In this document: positions 1 through 5,818 of the stretch, piece by piece
How the letters are laid out: the number at the start of each line of letters is the position of its first letter
Numbering within the stretch: the first letter of the stretch is position 1
Assembly: GCA_002433335.1 (NCBI GenBank)
Contig: DJHY01000083.1
Coordinates: 1 to 9,930 of the forward strand
Direction: 5' to 3'
DNA: 9,930 nt
Source: Rhodospirillaceae bacterium UBA6608
Lineage (GTDB): Bacteria; Pseudomonadota; Alphaproteobacteria; Rhodospirillales_A; Casp-alpha2
The notes under the pieces: generated by a model
Database searches by the model: none
What the model saw: only the letters and a program-made list of their open reading frames with translations
What the model was told of the DNA's origin: nothing
Translations under genes and position numbers: made by a program

Positions 1-236
1 CCGCCTATACCTTCGTGACCGACCGCAACCACGGTCAATATGCCGGAGACCTGGGGCCCGACCGGTCGGCGGAACTGATCATGGCCGCGTCGGGACGTAG
101 CGGACTCAACCGCGATTATTTGATGAATACCCTGAAGCATCTGGAAACGCTGGGTTTTCGAGACGAAACCCTGCACGACCTTTTGACCCGGGTTCGCCAT
201 ATGACGGGACTGATAGACCAGGGCGGCGGGATCTGA
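1..236 (+). CDS. chaC: ChaC-like gamma-glutamylcyclotransferase, C-terminal part (5' end outside window)
   Basis: The reading frame is open from the left edge (first full codon at base 3) to a TGA at 234-236, giving about 77 residues. The segment has the typical tail of ChaC-family proteins: a Y-x-F-V-x-D-R strand, then H-x-Q-Y-A-G, a short helix, G-R-S-G-x-N-R-D-Y-L, and a final helix with L-x-x-L-G-x-x-D-x-x-L-H. Family members are cytosolic enzymes that cleave gamma-glutamyl bonds, chiefly glutathione, to 5-oxoproline and Cys-Gly. The catalytic glutamate and the nucleotide-like loop lie upstream of the window and cannot be checked. A GTG at 15 is only an internal valine codon; the protein clearly continues leftward. 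The next gene, fliN, follows on the same strand after about 115 bases, so co-transcription is possible but not evident. Confidence 0.85.
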   Translation, partial: AYTFVTDRNHGQYAGDLGPDRSAELIMAASGRSGLNRDYLMNTLKHLETLGFRDETLHDLLTRVRHMTGLIDQGGGI

Positions 237-351
237 CGAGATGCCCGAAATCGGCTAAAATTGGCCGTCGATAAGGAAAGTTTAAGGTTTCCCTGGTCAA
301 ATTCACGGTTAATGGCGGATGAACAACCCCGCCCAACAACGGAGCAAGGCA

Positions 352-651
352 ATGGCTGACGATACCGCGTCCGACAAAGACCCGCTACGAGACGAAGGCG
401 GCAAGGTCCACGCGCTTTATGACGTGCAGGTCGAGATCACTGCCGTCCTGGGCACGGCTGACATGCCGATCAGCCAGATCCTGAAGCTCGGTCGTGGCGC
501 CGTCGTGGAATTGAACCGCTCCGTCGGCGAAAACATCGAAATTCACGCCAACAACCGTTTGGTTGCCAAGGGCGAGGTCGTGGTGGTCGAAGACCGCCTG
601 GGCGTCACCCTTACCGAAGTTTTGAAAATGGGTCAGAGCCTGCGTCAGTAA
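352..651 (+). CDS. fliN: Flagellar motor switch protein FliN
   Basis: The product is 99 aa and belongs to the FliN/SpoA (surface presentation) family. FliN forms the lower part of the cytoplasmic C-ring with FliM and FliG, binds CheY-P, and takes part in switching and in docking of the export ATPase through FliH. After an acidic N-terminal tail (residues 1-18) the SpoA domain spans about 20-96. It shows the family signatures L-G-R-G-A-V-V-E-L (46-54) and V-G-x-x-I-x-I-x-A-N-x-x-L-V-A-x-G-E-V-V-V-V (58-79), then the closing V-T-L-T-E-V. The ATG at 352 is preferred because GGAG at 341-344 lies 7 bases upstream; an in-frame ATG at 319 would add 11 residues but has only a weak ribosome binding site. 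No other flagellar gene is visible, so this copy sits apart from any fliM/fliG cluster, at least on its right. Confidence 0.93.
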   Translation: MADDTASDKDPLRDEGGKVHALYDVQVEITAVLGTADMPISQILKLGRGAVVELNRSVGENIEIHANNRLVAKGEVVVVEDRLGVTLTEVLKMGQSLRQ

Positions 652-711
652 GACATGGGCCGCTTGAACGCCTGATCATGGGATCGGGCCCCTGGAGCAA
701 AGGCATCCGCC

Positions 712-915
712 ATGGCCACCGATAGCGAAATCTACCGCGCCGCGAACCTTCTGGTTAAGGAATTCGGCGAAATGGCGCCCATGGGCGCGCAGATCAAGGC
801 CGATCAAATGCGTGACCGTGGCGATCGTTCCGCACGGTCCGTCTGGCTGCGCGTCGCCCGGGCAACGGAAGAACTGCTTTCCGACCGGTCCCCTGCCGCC
901 ACGTCCTTGAATTAA
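712..915 (+). CDS. Small hypothetical protein resembling the DUF6961 family
   Basis: The product is 67 aa. Its core (residues 5-55) reads as two or three helices: an N-terminal I-Y-R-A-A-N-x-L-V helix, a central helix with repeated Ala and Met, and a W-L-R-V-A-R-A-x-E-E-L helix. From memory this pattern recalls DUF6961-type small alphaproteobacterial proteins of unknown function, but the match is not verified. There is no signal peptide or membrane segment, so it should be cytosolic. An AAAGG at 699-703 lies 8 bases before the ATG. It follows fliN by 60 bases on the same strand and could be co-transcribed with it. Its stop is 5 bases from the stop of the convergent gene on the minus strand. 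No function can be assigned. Confidence 0.75.
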   Translation: MATDSEIYRAANLLVKEFGEMAPMGAQIKADQMRDRGDRSARSVWLRVARATEELLSDRSPAATSLN

Positions 916-920
916 TCGCC

Positions 921-1382
921 TTACTGGTCGTCGCCCGGCGCCTGCACCATTTCGCGCGGGCTGATCATCGTCATCGACCGACCGGGGTCGATCAGCGCGA
1001 TGAAATACGACCGTTGGAAGCTATCGTTCAGAACCGACGCCTGGCGCAAACGTTCACCCTCGGTCACGGACCGGTCGACACCCTGCGTTTCCTCCAGCGC
1101 CCTATTCACGACCTCCGCATTACCAACCAAGTCGGCGAACCGCGGACGGCGCGTCGTCGCCTGTTCATTGTTCGCATCCGCCGCGGATTCGGCCGCGGAA
1201 ATCGCATCCCGGAACAGGCTGTCTTCTTGGAATTGGCGGGCGGCAGAGGCTTCACGGATATCGGTCCGCTCATCGCGGGCCGCCGCGGCGCGGGCAGCAT
1301 TCAGGCGCGCGACACGATCCTCCTGAACCTCGTTCATGGTCAGGATACGGTCGATTCCAGCGCCTGAAACGATCTGTACCAT
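921..1382 (-). CDS. Hypothetical protein, Ala/Arg/Glu-rich, probably partly coiled-coil
   Basis: The product is 153 aa and is not recognised. The first half is a charged, alanine-rich helical stretch (about residues 15-75) that could form a coiled coil. The middle has R-P-R-F-A-D-L-V-G-N-A-E-V-V-N-R-A-L (about 79-96). The C-terminal part (about 117-145) is more ordered-looking, with S-Y-F-I-A-L-I-D-P-G and M-I-S-P-R-E-M. No signal peptide or membrane span is visible. The start at 1382 gives a sensible N-terminus, but no good Shine-Dalgarno is seen; Met16 (1337) is an alternative start, also without one. Two + strand frames (1000-1326 and 1014-1367) are open opposite it. I prefer the minus frame because it ends tightly against the preceding gene's stop and begins just at the divergent intergenic region, and because its protein is less arginine-skewed than its antisense. 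The call remains uncertain. Confidence 0.62.
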   Translation of the reverse strand: MVQIVSGAGIDRILTMNEVQEDRVARLNAARAAAARDERTDIREASAARQFQEDSLFRDAISAAESAADANNEQATTRRPRFADLVGNAEVVNRALEETQGVDRSVTEGERLRQASVLNDSFQRSYFIALIDPGRSMTMISPREMVQAPGDDQ

Positions 1383-1521
1383 GGGTTATATATGGGCCCG
1401 TTTCATGGTTAATGCGAGGCCTGTCTACGTCCCTCGCAAAAGATTGATTGCCAGCCCAGGGTGCCGGGCCTACGTGATCCGTGATAACGTCCAACACCGA
1501 CCGACCACAAAGCGGCGACAT

Positions 1522-2082
1522 ATGCTGATTTCATCCCCCCTACCCCGTTTTCTGACCATTGCTGTCGCTCTGTGCGGCTGGATTGCCGCGACACCGGTAC
1601 GGGCCGAGCCGCAGGCACTGCTCGACGCCATGCTGCAGGCCGCGAAAGAAGCCCCGCCGAAGCTGTACGAGGGCAAGGCCAAGACCTATGGCACCGGCGT
1701 GATGACCCAGGATGTATTGAAGGCCTGCCTGATCCTGGCCCACGAGATCGATACGGTCGGGACGGACGTCGCCGGGCATAAGACATCCATCCGCACCCTG
1801 GACGACAGCATTCAGGAAGCCGGGCCGCGCCTGCAAAAGCAATCGGTCGCGGCCTTGACCGATCCCGAACGCCGTAAGAGCTATGAAAGCGAAGTCGCGA
1901 CCTATAACGCTTGGGTCGAAGACCGCCGCAAGGCCGTCGACGAACACAACCGGCTGGTTAAACTGTTCGCCGAGCTGTCGGGGCGCTTCAACGGGGAATG
2001 CAACGGTCGGTCCTACTACCCCAGTGATCTGGAAGACCTGAAGAACGACCTTCCGGCGGATATCCGCGCCCGCGTGGAATAA
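1522..2082 (+). CDS. Exported hypothetical protein with two cysteines in the mature part
   Basis: The product is 186 aa from the ATG at 1522. Residues 1-28 form a Sec signal peptide: a short n-region ending in Arg9, a hydrophobic core at 10-23, and a V-R-A cleavage site before Glu29. The mature protein is hydrophilic and largely helical, with Y-E-G-K-A-K-T-Y-G (49-57), a long charged helical region (about 80-155), and two cysteines, C69 (K-A-C-L-I-L-A-H-E) and C160 (N-G-E-C-N-G-R-S-Y-Y). These two may form a disulfide in the periplasm. Upstream in-frame starts back to 1336 would place intergenic DNA and the neighbour's N-terminal codons in the protein and destroy the signal peptide, so they are rejected. 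The ribosome binding site is weak. The gene diverges from the 921-1382 gene and converges on the aspartic protease gene. The family is not recognised. Confidence 0.82.
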   Translation: MLISSPLPRFLTIAVALCGWIAATPVRAEPQALLDAMLQAAKEAPPKLYEGKAKTYGTGVMTQDVLKACLILAHEIDTVGTDVAGHKTSIRTLDDSIQEAGPRLQKQSVAALTDPERRKSYESEVATYNAWVEDRRKAVDEHNRLVKLFAELSGRFNGECNGRSYYPSDLEDLKNDLPADIRARVE

Positions 2083-2097
2083 ATCCCCCTAGGGGAT
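2083..2097. other. Short inverted repeat between convergent stop codons
   Basis: ATCCCC (2083-2088) and GGGGAT (2092-2097) form a 6-bp stem around a CTA loop. It lies exactly where the + gene ending at 2082 meets the minus gene whose stop is at 2089-2091, so the stem overlaps the last codons of the minus gene. There is no T-run on either side, so a bidirectional intrinsic terminator is possible but weak. Confidence 0.3.
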
Positions 2098-2778
2098 CAG
2101 GGTCAGCACACCGTCGTTTACCTGATACCCGCCCAGGCGGCTCAGGAAGGTCATGCCCAGCAACGAGCGCTTCATCTCGGCCCCATTGACCGATGCCCGC
2201 ACGTCCTTGACGGAAAGCGAGCCGATCCGGACCTCGTGCAACCGCACCGAAGCCCCCGTCACCGTGCCATTGGCGGTGCGATAAAACCGGTCGAATGACA
2301 GTTTGCTCAAATCGAACCCCAGGCGCTCGGCGTCACGCGGGCTCAACACAACGTCGCTCGCCCCCGTATCGACCAGAAAGCGGATCGGCATTCCGTTGAC
2401 CCGGGCCTCGACGATGAAATGATCATTCTCTCCTGCCCGCACCATGACGGCGCCGCCCGCCGTTTCTTGCGCTCGGTGCGGCAGGAATTCGCCCGCCAGC
2501 CGGTCGCCGATGGCCGAGAACTCGGCGCGAAAGGAATAGCCCAGCAACAGGACCGCCCCCAGGCCGACCCAAATCGCGCCATAGCGCAAGGCCTGCCTGG
2601 CCTTGAACCGACCATGGGCGATGGCCGCACCGCCGATCACGCCGACAAGCAACAGCGCCTGGGTCAGTTGGATTTGGTCATCTTGCGTGGTCAGCGCCTC
2701 GGGGAATTGCAGCGCGAGGAACAGCACCAGCCCGCCAAGGACAAGGCCGCCCAGGATCAAAAGGTATGATCGCTTCAT
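2089..2778 (-). CDS. Membrane-anchored retropepsin-like aspartic protease (TIGR02281-like)
   Basis: The product is 229 aa from the ATG at 2778. Three hydrophobic segments are visible: about 5-24, 41-55 and 67-83. A periplasmic-looking C-terminal domain (about 108-229) follows, with the retropepsin signature F-L-V-D-T-G-A-S at 134-141. D137 should be the catalytic aspartate, one per subunit in a dimer as in single-domain retroviral-type proteases. The later motif L-L-G-M-T-F-L-S-R-L (206-215) is typical of this clan AA family in proteobacteria. An upstream in-frame ATG at 2826 would add 16 arginine- and serine-rich residues and run into the lipoprotein gene, so M17 of that frame is taken as the start. 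It follows the lipoprotein gene by 25 bases on the same strand, suggesting one transcript. The physiological substrate is unknown; membrane topology is inferred. Confidence 0.88.
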   Translation of the reverse strand: MKRSYLLILGGLVLGGLVLFLALQFPEALTTQDDQIQLTQALLLVGVIGGAAIAHGRFKARQALRYGAIWVGLGAVLLLGYSFRAEFSAIGDRLAGEFLPHRAQETAGGAVMVRAGENDHFIVEARVNGMPIRFLVDTGASDVVLSPRDAERLGFDLSKLSFDRFYRTANGTVTGASVRLHEVRIGSLSVKDVRASVNGAEMKRSLLGMTFLSRLGGYQVNDGVLTLIP

Positions 2779-2803
2779 GACATCGCCGTAGCCGAGGGAG
2801 CCG

Positions 2804-3061
2804 CTACTTCTTCGCCGCCGATGCATTCACGCAGCGGAACACGCTGACGCTGGTCTGCAGCGCCAACAGCGACGATTGCCGGGGGCCGGTCATGATGTGC
2901 TCCGCCTTTCCGCCGCGCGTGCTGCAATAATCCTCGGCCTTCAGCTTGGCGGCGAGGAATTGGTTGGCCGCGTGTTCGATGGAGATTTCATCCCCTTTTT
3001 CCTCGACCGTGGCGCAGGCGCTCAGCCCCACCAGCAAGGCGACGGCGACGATTTTGCGCAT
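2804..3061 (-). CDS. Small outer-membrane-type lipoprotein, hypothetical
   Basis: The product is 85 aa with a lipoprotein signal peptide: M-R-K, a hydrophobic core, and the lipobox L-S-A-C ending at C16. Residue 17 is Ala, not Asp, which fits outer-membrane sorting. The mature part is short and mostly helical, with C46 (D-Y-C-S-T-R-G) and C77 (V-F-R-C-V-N), a pair that could form a disulfide. A near-perfect Shine-Dalgarno AGGAGG (3073-3068 on the minus strand) lies 6 bases before the ATG, which fixes the start. It precedes the aspartic protease gene on the same strand and is probably co-transcribed with it. The family is not recognised. Confidence 0.88.
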   Translation of the reverse strand: MRKIVAVALLVGLSACATVEEKGDEISIEHAANQFLAAKLKAEDYCSTRGGKAEHIMTGPRQSSLLALQTSVSVFRCVNASAAKK

Positions 3062-3145
3062 GGAATTCCTCCTACCCGGCGTTGTTCACCGATAGAAGAT
3101 TAACACGAATTCCGGCGGGAATAAGGCCCAGCGACGGGGGAGGCA

Positions 3146-3868
3146 TCAACGCCCGTTCTGTTTGCGCCAGGCGGCGTAATCCTTCTTCGCCTTTTCGGTG
3201 GTCGCCGGATAAGTGCCGATCACCGGACGGCCCTTTTTGACCTCTTCGGTCACCCAGTCCTCGAATGCGGTCATTTCCGTCCCTTCCTGGGCGATGGCGT
3301 CGGCCAGGTGCAGTGGAATCACGCAGACGCCTTCGTCGTCGCCGACGATCACGTCGCCCGGAAACACCGCCACGTCGCCACAGCCGATCGGGCCATTCAG
3401 CTCGATCGCCTGATGGCGGGTCAGGTTGGTCGGCGCCGACGGGCGATTGTGATAGGCCGGGATGTCCAGGCCGCCGATTTCCGGCGCATCGCGGAAACCG
3501 CCGTCCGTCACCACCCCGGCGCAGCCCCGCACCATCAGGCGCGTGACCAGGATCGACCCGGCGGAAGCGGCGCGCGGATCCTTCCGGCTGTCGATCACCA
3601 TCACGTAGCCCGGCGGGCATTCCTCAACGCCGACGCGCTGCGGATGCTTCGGATCCTGAAACACGGAAATGGGGTTCAGATCCTCGCGCGCCGGGATGTA
3701 GCGCAGGGTATAGGCCTGACCGACCATGTTGCGGCCCTTGGGGGCGACCGGGTGGACGTCCTGGATGAACTGGTTTTTCAGCCCGACCTTGTACAACGCC
3801 GTGCACAGGGTCGCGGTCGAGACCTTGGACAACAGGTCGCGGGTCTTCTTCGTCAGCCGTTTGGCCAT
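3146..3868 (-). CDS. RraA-fold protein, probable class II pyruvate aldolase-like enzyme
   Basis: The product is 240 aa, longer than E. coli RraA (about 160 aa) and near the size of HMG/CHA aldolases (about 240 aa). Family hallmarks are T-A-T-L-x-T-A-L (18-25), an A-G-S-I-L-V-T-R-L-M-V-R-G-C-A-G segment (103-118), D-G-G-F-R-D (122-127) and G-D-V-I-V-G-D-D-E-G-V-C-V-I-P (171-185). R126-D127 followed by E130 fits the R-D-x2-E/D part of the Mg/pyruvate site described for 4-hydroxy-4-methyl-2-oxoglutarate aldolase, so an enzymatic role is more likely than RNase E inhibition. Such proteins are often annotated 'ribonuclease activity regulator RraA'. It starts 11 bases after the stop of the dehydratase gene, with GGAG (3878-3875) 6 bases before its ATG, so it is clearly in the same operon. 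The inferred role is cleavage of the 2-keto-3-deoxy acid made by the dehydratase to pyruvate plus an aldehyde. Oxaloacetate decarboxylase or regulatory activity cannot be excluded. Confidence 0.85.
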   Translation of the reverse strand: MAKRLTKKTRDLLSKVSTATLCTALYKVGLKNQFIQDVHPVAPKGRNMVGQAYTLRYIPAREDLNPISVFQDPKHPQRVGVEECPPGYVMVIDSRKDPRAASAGSILVTRLMVRGCAGVVTDGGFRDAPEIGGLDIPAYHNRPSAPTNLTRHQAIELNGPIGCGDVAVFPGDVIVGDDEGVCVIPLHLADAIAQEGTEMTAFEDWVTEEVKKGRPVIGTYPATTEKAKKDYAAWRKQNGR

Positions 3869-3879
3869 CGATCACTCCA

Positions 3880-5619
3880 TCAAAAAATATCGGGTTCCGG
3901 CACAGGCGCGCCGAACTGGGTTTCCAGGAAATCGAAATCGCAGCCTTCGTCCGCCTGACGGATATGCTGGCTGAACATCCAGCCATAGCCGCGTTCGAAC
4001 TTCGGCGCGGGCGGCGTCCAGGCGGCCTTGCGCTTCGCCAATTCCTCGTCGTCGACCAGCATGTCGATGGTCCGATTGGGAATGTCGATACGCACGATAT
4101 CCCCCGTCTTCAACAGGGCCAGCGGCCCGCCGACATGGCTTTCCGGCGATACGTGCAGGATACAAGCGCCATAGCTGGTGCCGGACATCCGTGCGTCGGA
4201 CATCCGCAGCATGTCGCGCACGCCCTCCTTCAACAGCTTCTTCGGCAGCGGCAGCATGCCCCATTCCGGCATGCCCGGCCCGCCTTGCGGCCCGGCGTTG
4301 CGCAGGACCAAAACATGGTCGGCGGTGACGTCCAGGTTCTCGTCATCGACGGCCTTCTTCATTTCAGGATAGCTATCGAACACCAGCGCCGGACCTTCGT
4401 GATGATTGAAGCGCGGATCGCAGGCCGATGGCTTGATGACGCAGCCGTTGGGCGCGAGGTTGCCGCGCAGCAGGGCCAGCGAGCCCTCGGCATACAACGG
4501 ATCGTCGAGCTTGCGGATGACGTCGTCGTTGTAGACCTCGGCCCCTTCCAGGGTTTCGCCCAGGGTCTTTCCGGTGACCGTCACCGCATCCAGGTTCAGA
4601 TGGTCGGTCAGGCGCGACATCAGGCCACGCAGGCCGCCCGCGTAATAGAAATCCTCCATCAAATAGGTCTTGCCGCTGGGCCGGACGTTGGCGATCACCG
4701 GGACCTTGCGCGAGAACCGGTCCAGGTCGGCCAGCGACAGCATTACGCCCGCGCGCCGCGCCATGGCGATCAGATGAATGACCGCGTTGGTCGAACAGCC
4801 CATCGACATGGCGACGACCGAGGCATTATCGAACGCCTGGGGCGTCAGGATTTTCTCGGGCGTCAGGTCTTCCCAGACCATGTCGACAATTCGGCGGCCA
4901 CAGGCGGCAGCCATGCGCTTGTGGTTGGAGTCCGCAGCCGGGATCGAAGACGCGCCCGGCAGGGTCAGCCCCAGGGTTTCGGCCATGGCGGTCATAGTCG
5001 AAGCCGTGCCCATGGTCATGCAGGTGCCGTAGGACCGGGCGATCCCGGCTTCGACCTCGGTCCATTGTTCGGTCGTCAGGTTTCCGGCCCGCCGTTCGTC
5101 CCAATACTTCCAAGCGTCGGAACCGCTGCCCAGGGCCTCGCCTTTGTAATTGCCGCGCAGCATCGGCCCGGCGGGCAAGAAGATCATCGGCACCCCGGCC
5201 GAGATCGCGCCCATGACCAGCCCCGGCGTGGTCTTGTCGCAACCGCCCATGAGCACCGCCCCGTCGACCGGGTGGGAGCGGATCAGTTCCTCCGCTTCCA
5301 TGGCCAACAGGTTGCGGTACAGCATGGTCGTGGGCTTAACGAAGTTTTCCGACAGGCTGATCGCCGGAAGCTCGATCGGGAATCCCCCCGCCTGAAGAAT
5401 GCCGCGTTTGACGTCTTCGACCCGGTTCTTGAAATGCGCATGGCACGGGTTGATGTCCGACCAGGTATTGATGATGGCGATGGCCGGGCGGCCTTCCCAA
5501 TCGGTCCGGTCGTAGCCCATCTGCATGGTGCGCGAACGATGCCCGAAGGATCGCAGATCATCGGGCGCGTACCACCGGGCGGAACGCAGGTCTTCGTACT
5601 TCTTTACTTTTTTTGTCAT
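3880..5619 (-). CDS. IlvD/Edd-family dehydratase, sugar-acid (L-arabinonate/D-xylonate) type
   Basis: The product is 579 aa, the usual length of sugar-acid dehydratases in this family. The [2Fe-2S] cluster cysteines are visible as C59 (N-P-C-H-A-H), C127 (G-G-C-D-K-T-T-P) and C200 (Y-G-T-C-M-T-M-G-T-A-S-T-M). Mg-site residues E91, D128 and K129 (the lysine that is carbamylated in relatives) and E452 are present. The active-site serine is S479 in S-D-A-R-M-S-G. These positions match, within a residue, those I recall for the Rhizobium L-arabinonate dehydratase, and the N-terminal R-S-x-x-W-Y motif is also of that type. The enzyme removes water from an aldonate to give a 2-keto-3-deoxy acid in the cytosol. 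Exact substrate (L-arabinonate, D-xylonate, D-gluconate-like or other) cannot be read from the sequence. No clear Shine-Dalgarno is seen before 5619, so translation may be coupled to the small gene ending 42 bases upstream. Confidence 0.92.
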   Translation of the reverse strand: MTKKVKKYEDLRSARWYAPDDLRSFGHRSRTMQMGYDRTDWEGRPAIAIINTWSDINPCHAHFKNRVEDVKRGILQAGGFPIELPAISLSENFVKPTTMLYRNLLAMEAEELIRSHPVDGAVLMGGCDKTTPGLVMGAISAGVPMIFLPAGPMLRGNYKGEALGSGSDAWKYWDERRAGNLTTEQWTEVEAGIARSYGTCMTMGTASTMTAMAETLGLTLPGASSIPAADSNHKRMAAACGRRIVDMVWEDLTPEKILTPQAFDNASVVAMSMGCSTNAVIHLIAMARRAGVMLSLADLDRFSRKVPVIANVRPSGKTYLMEDFYYAGGLRGLMSRLTDHLNLDAVTVTGKTLGETLEGAEVYNDDVIRKLDDPLYAEGSLALLRGNLAPNGCVIKPSACDPRFNHHEGPALVFDSYPEMKKAVDDENLDVTADHVLVLRNAGPQGGPGMPEWGMLPLPKKLLKEGVRDMLRMSDARMSGTSYGACILHVSPESHVGGPLALLKTGDIVRIDIPNRTIDMLVDDEELAKRKAAWTPPAPKFERGYGWMFSQHIRQADEGCDFDFLETQFGAPVPEPDIF

Positions 5620-5661
5620 GGTCTTGGTCTTCGAAGTGGGGGGTTGCGATTGATACGGCGA

Positions 5662-5781
5662 TCAGGAAAACCCGGTCGCCAGGTGGAACATCAGCCACAG
5701 GATCAGGCCGCCCAAGGCGAACCCGACGATCCAGGGCCAGGGGCCGTATTCGTCGTCCTTGCCGCGTAATGGTCCCATCAT
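5662..5781 (-). CDS. 39-aa single-span small membrane protein in the TRAP operon
   Basis: This gene was found by reading the gap between the permease and dehydratase genes. It runs from tandem ATG codons (5781 and 5778) to TGA at 5664-5662. AAGGAG (5796-5791 on the minus strand) lies 9 bases before the first ATG, a better ribosome binding site than those of its larger neighbours. The protein starts with a short charged segment (R6, K8, D9, D10, E11), then Y-G-P-W-P-W-I-V-G-F (12-21), and a hydrophobic span of about residues 16-38 rich in Trp, Gly and Leu, ending in F-S. This looks like a single transmembrane helix with an aromatic belt at its start. It lies 37 bases after the permease stop and 42 before the dehydratase start, in the same direction. 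The function is unknown; a transporter-associated subunit is an inference from position only. Confidence 0.72.
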   Translation of the reverse strand: MMGPLRGKDDEYGPWPWIVGFALGGLILWLMFHLATGFS

Positions 5782-5818
5782 GGTTTCTGTCTCCTTGTCT
5801 TCGGCATGGCCATGGGCG

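Noticed and set aside
1336..1521. N-terminal extension of the exported protein gene to the ATG at 1336
   Set aside because: The extension would bury the clear signal peptide in the interior and overlap the start of the divergent gene.
1383..1521. Promoters in the divergent gap between the two hypothetical genes
   Set aside because: Divergent promoters must lie here, but no -35/-10 pair with good spacing stood out, so none is annotated.
3109..3122. ATTCC/GGAAT stem with a GGCG loop after the RraA-fold gene, as a terminator
   Set aside because: The stem is only 5 bp and no T-run follows in the direction of transcription, so I cannot call the operon's terminator from it.
3308..3958. A 216-codon + strand frame opposite the RraA-fold gene
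   Set aside because: It is an antisense shadow without a ribosome binding site or recognisable motif, spanning the junction of two minus-strand genes.
3964..5769. A 601-codon open frame on the + strand opposite the dehydratase
   Set aside because: It is rich in Arg, Gln, His, Asp and Gly without any family pattern, as expected from the antisense of a GC-rich gene. The minus-strand dehydratase has all its catalytic motifs.
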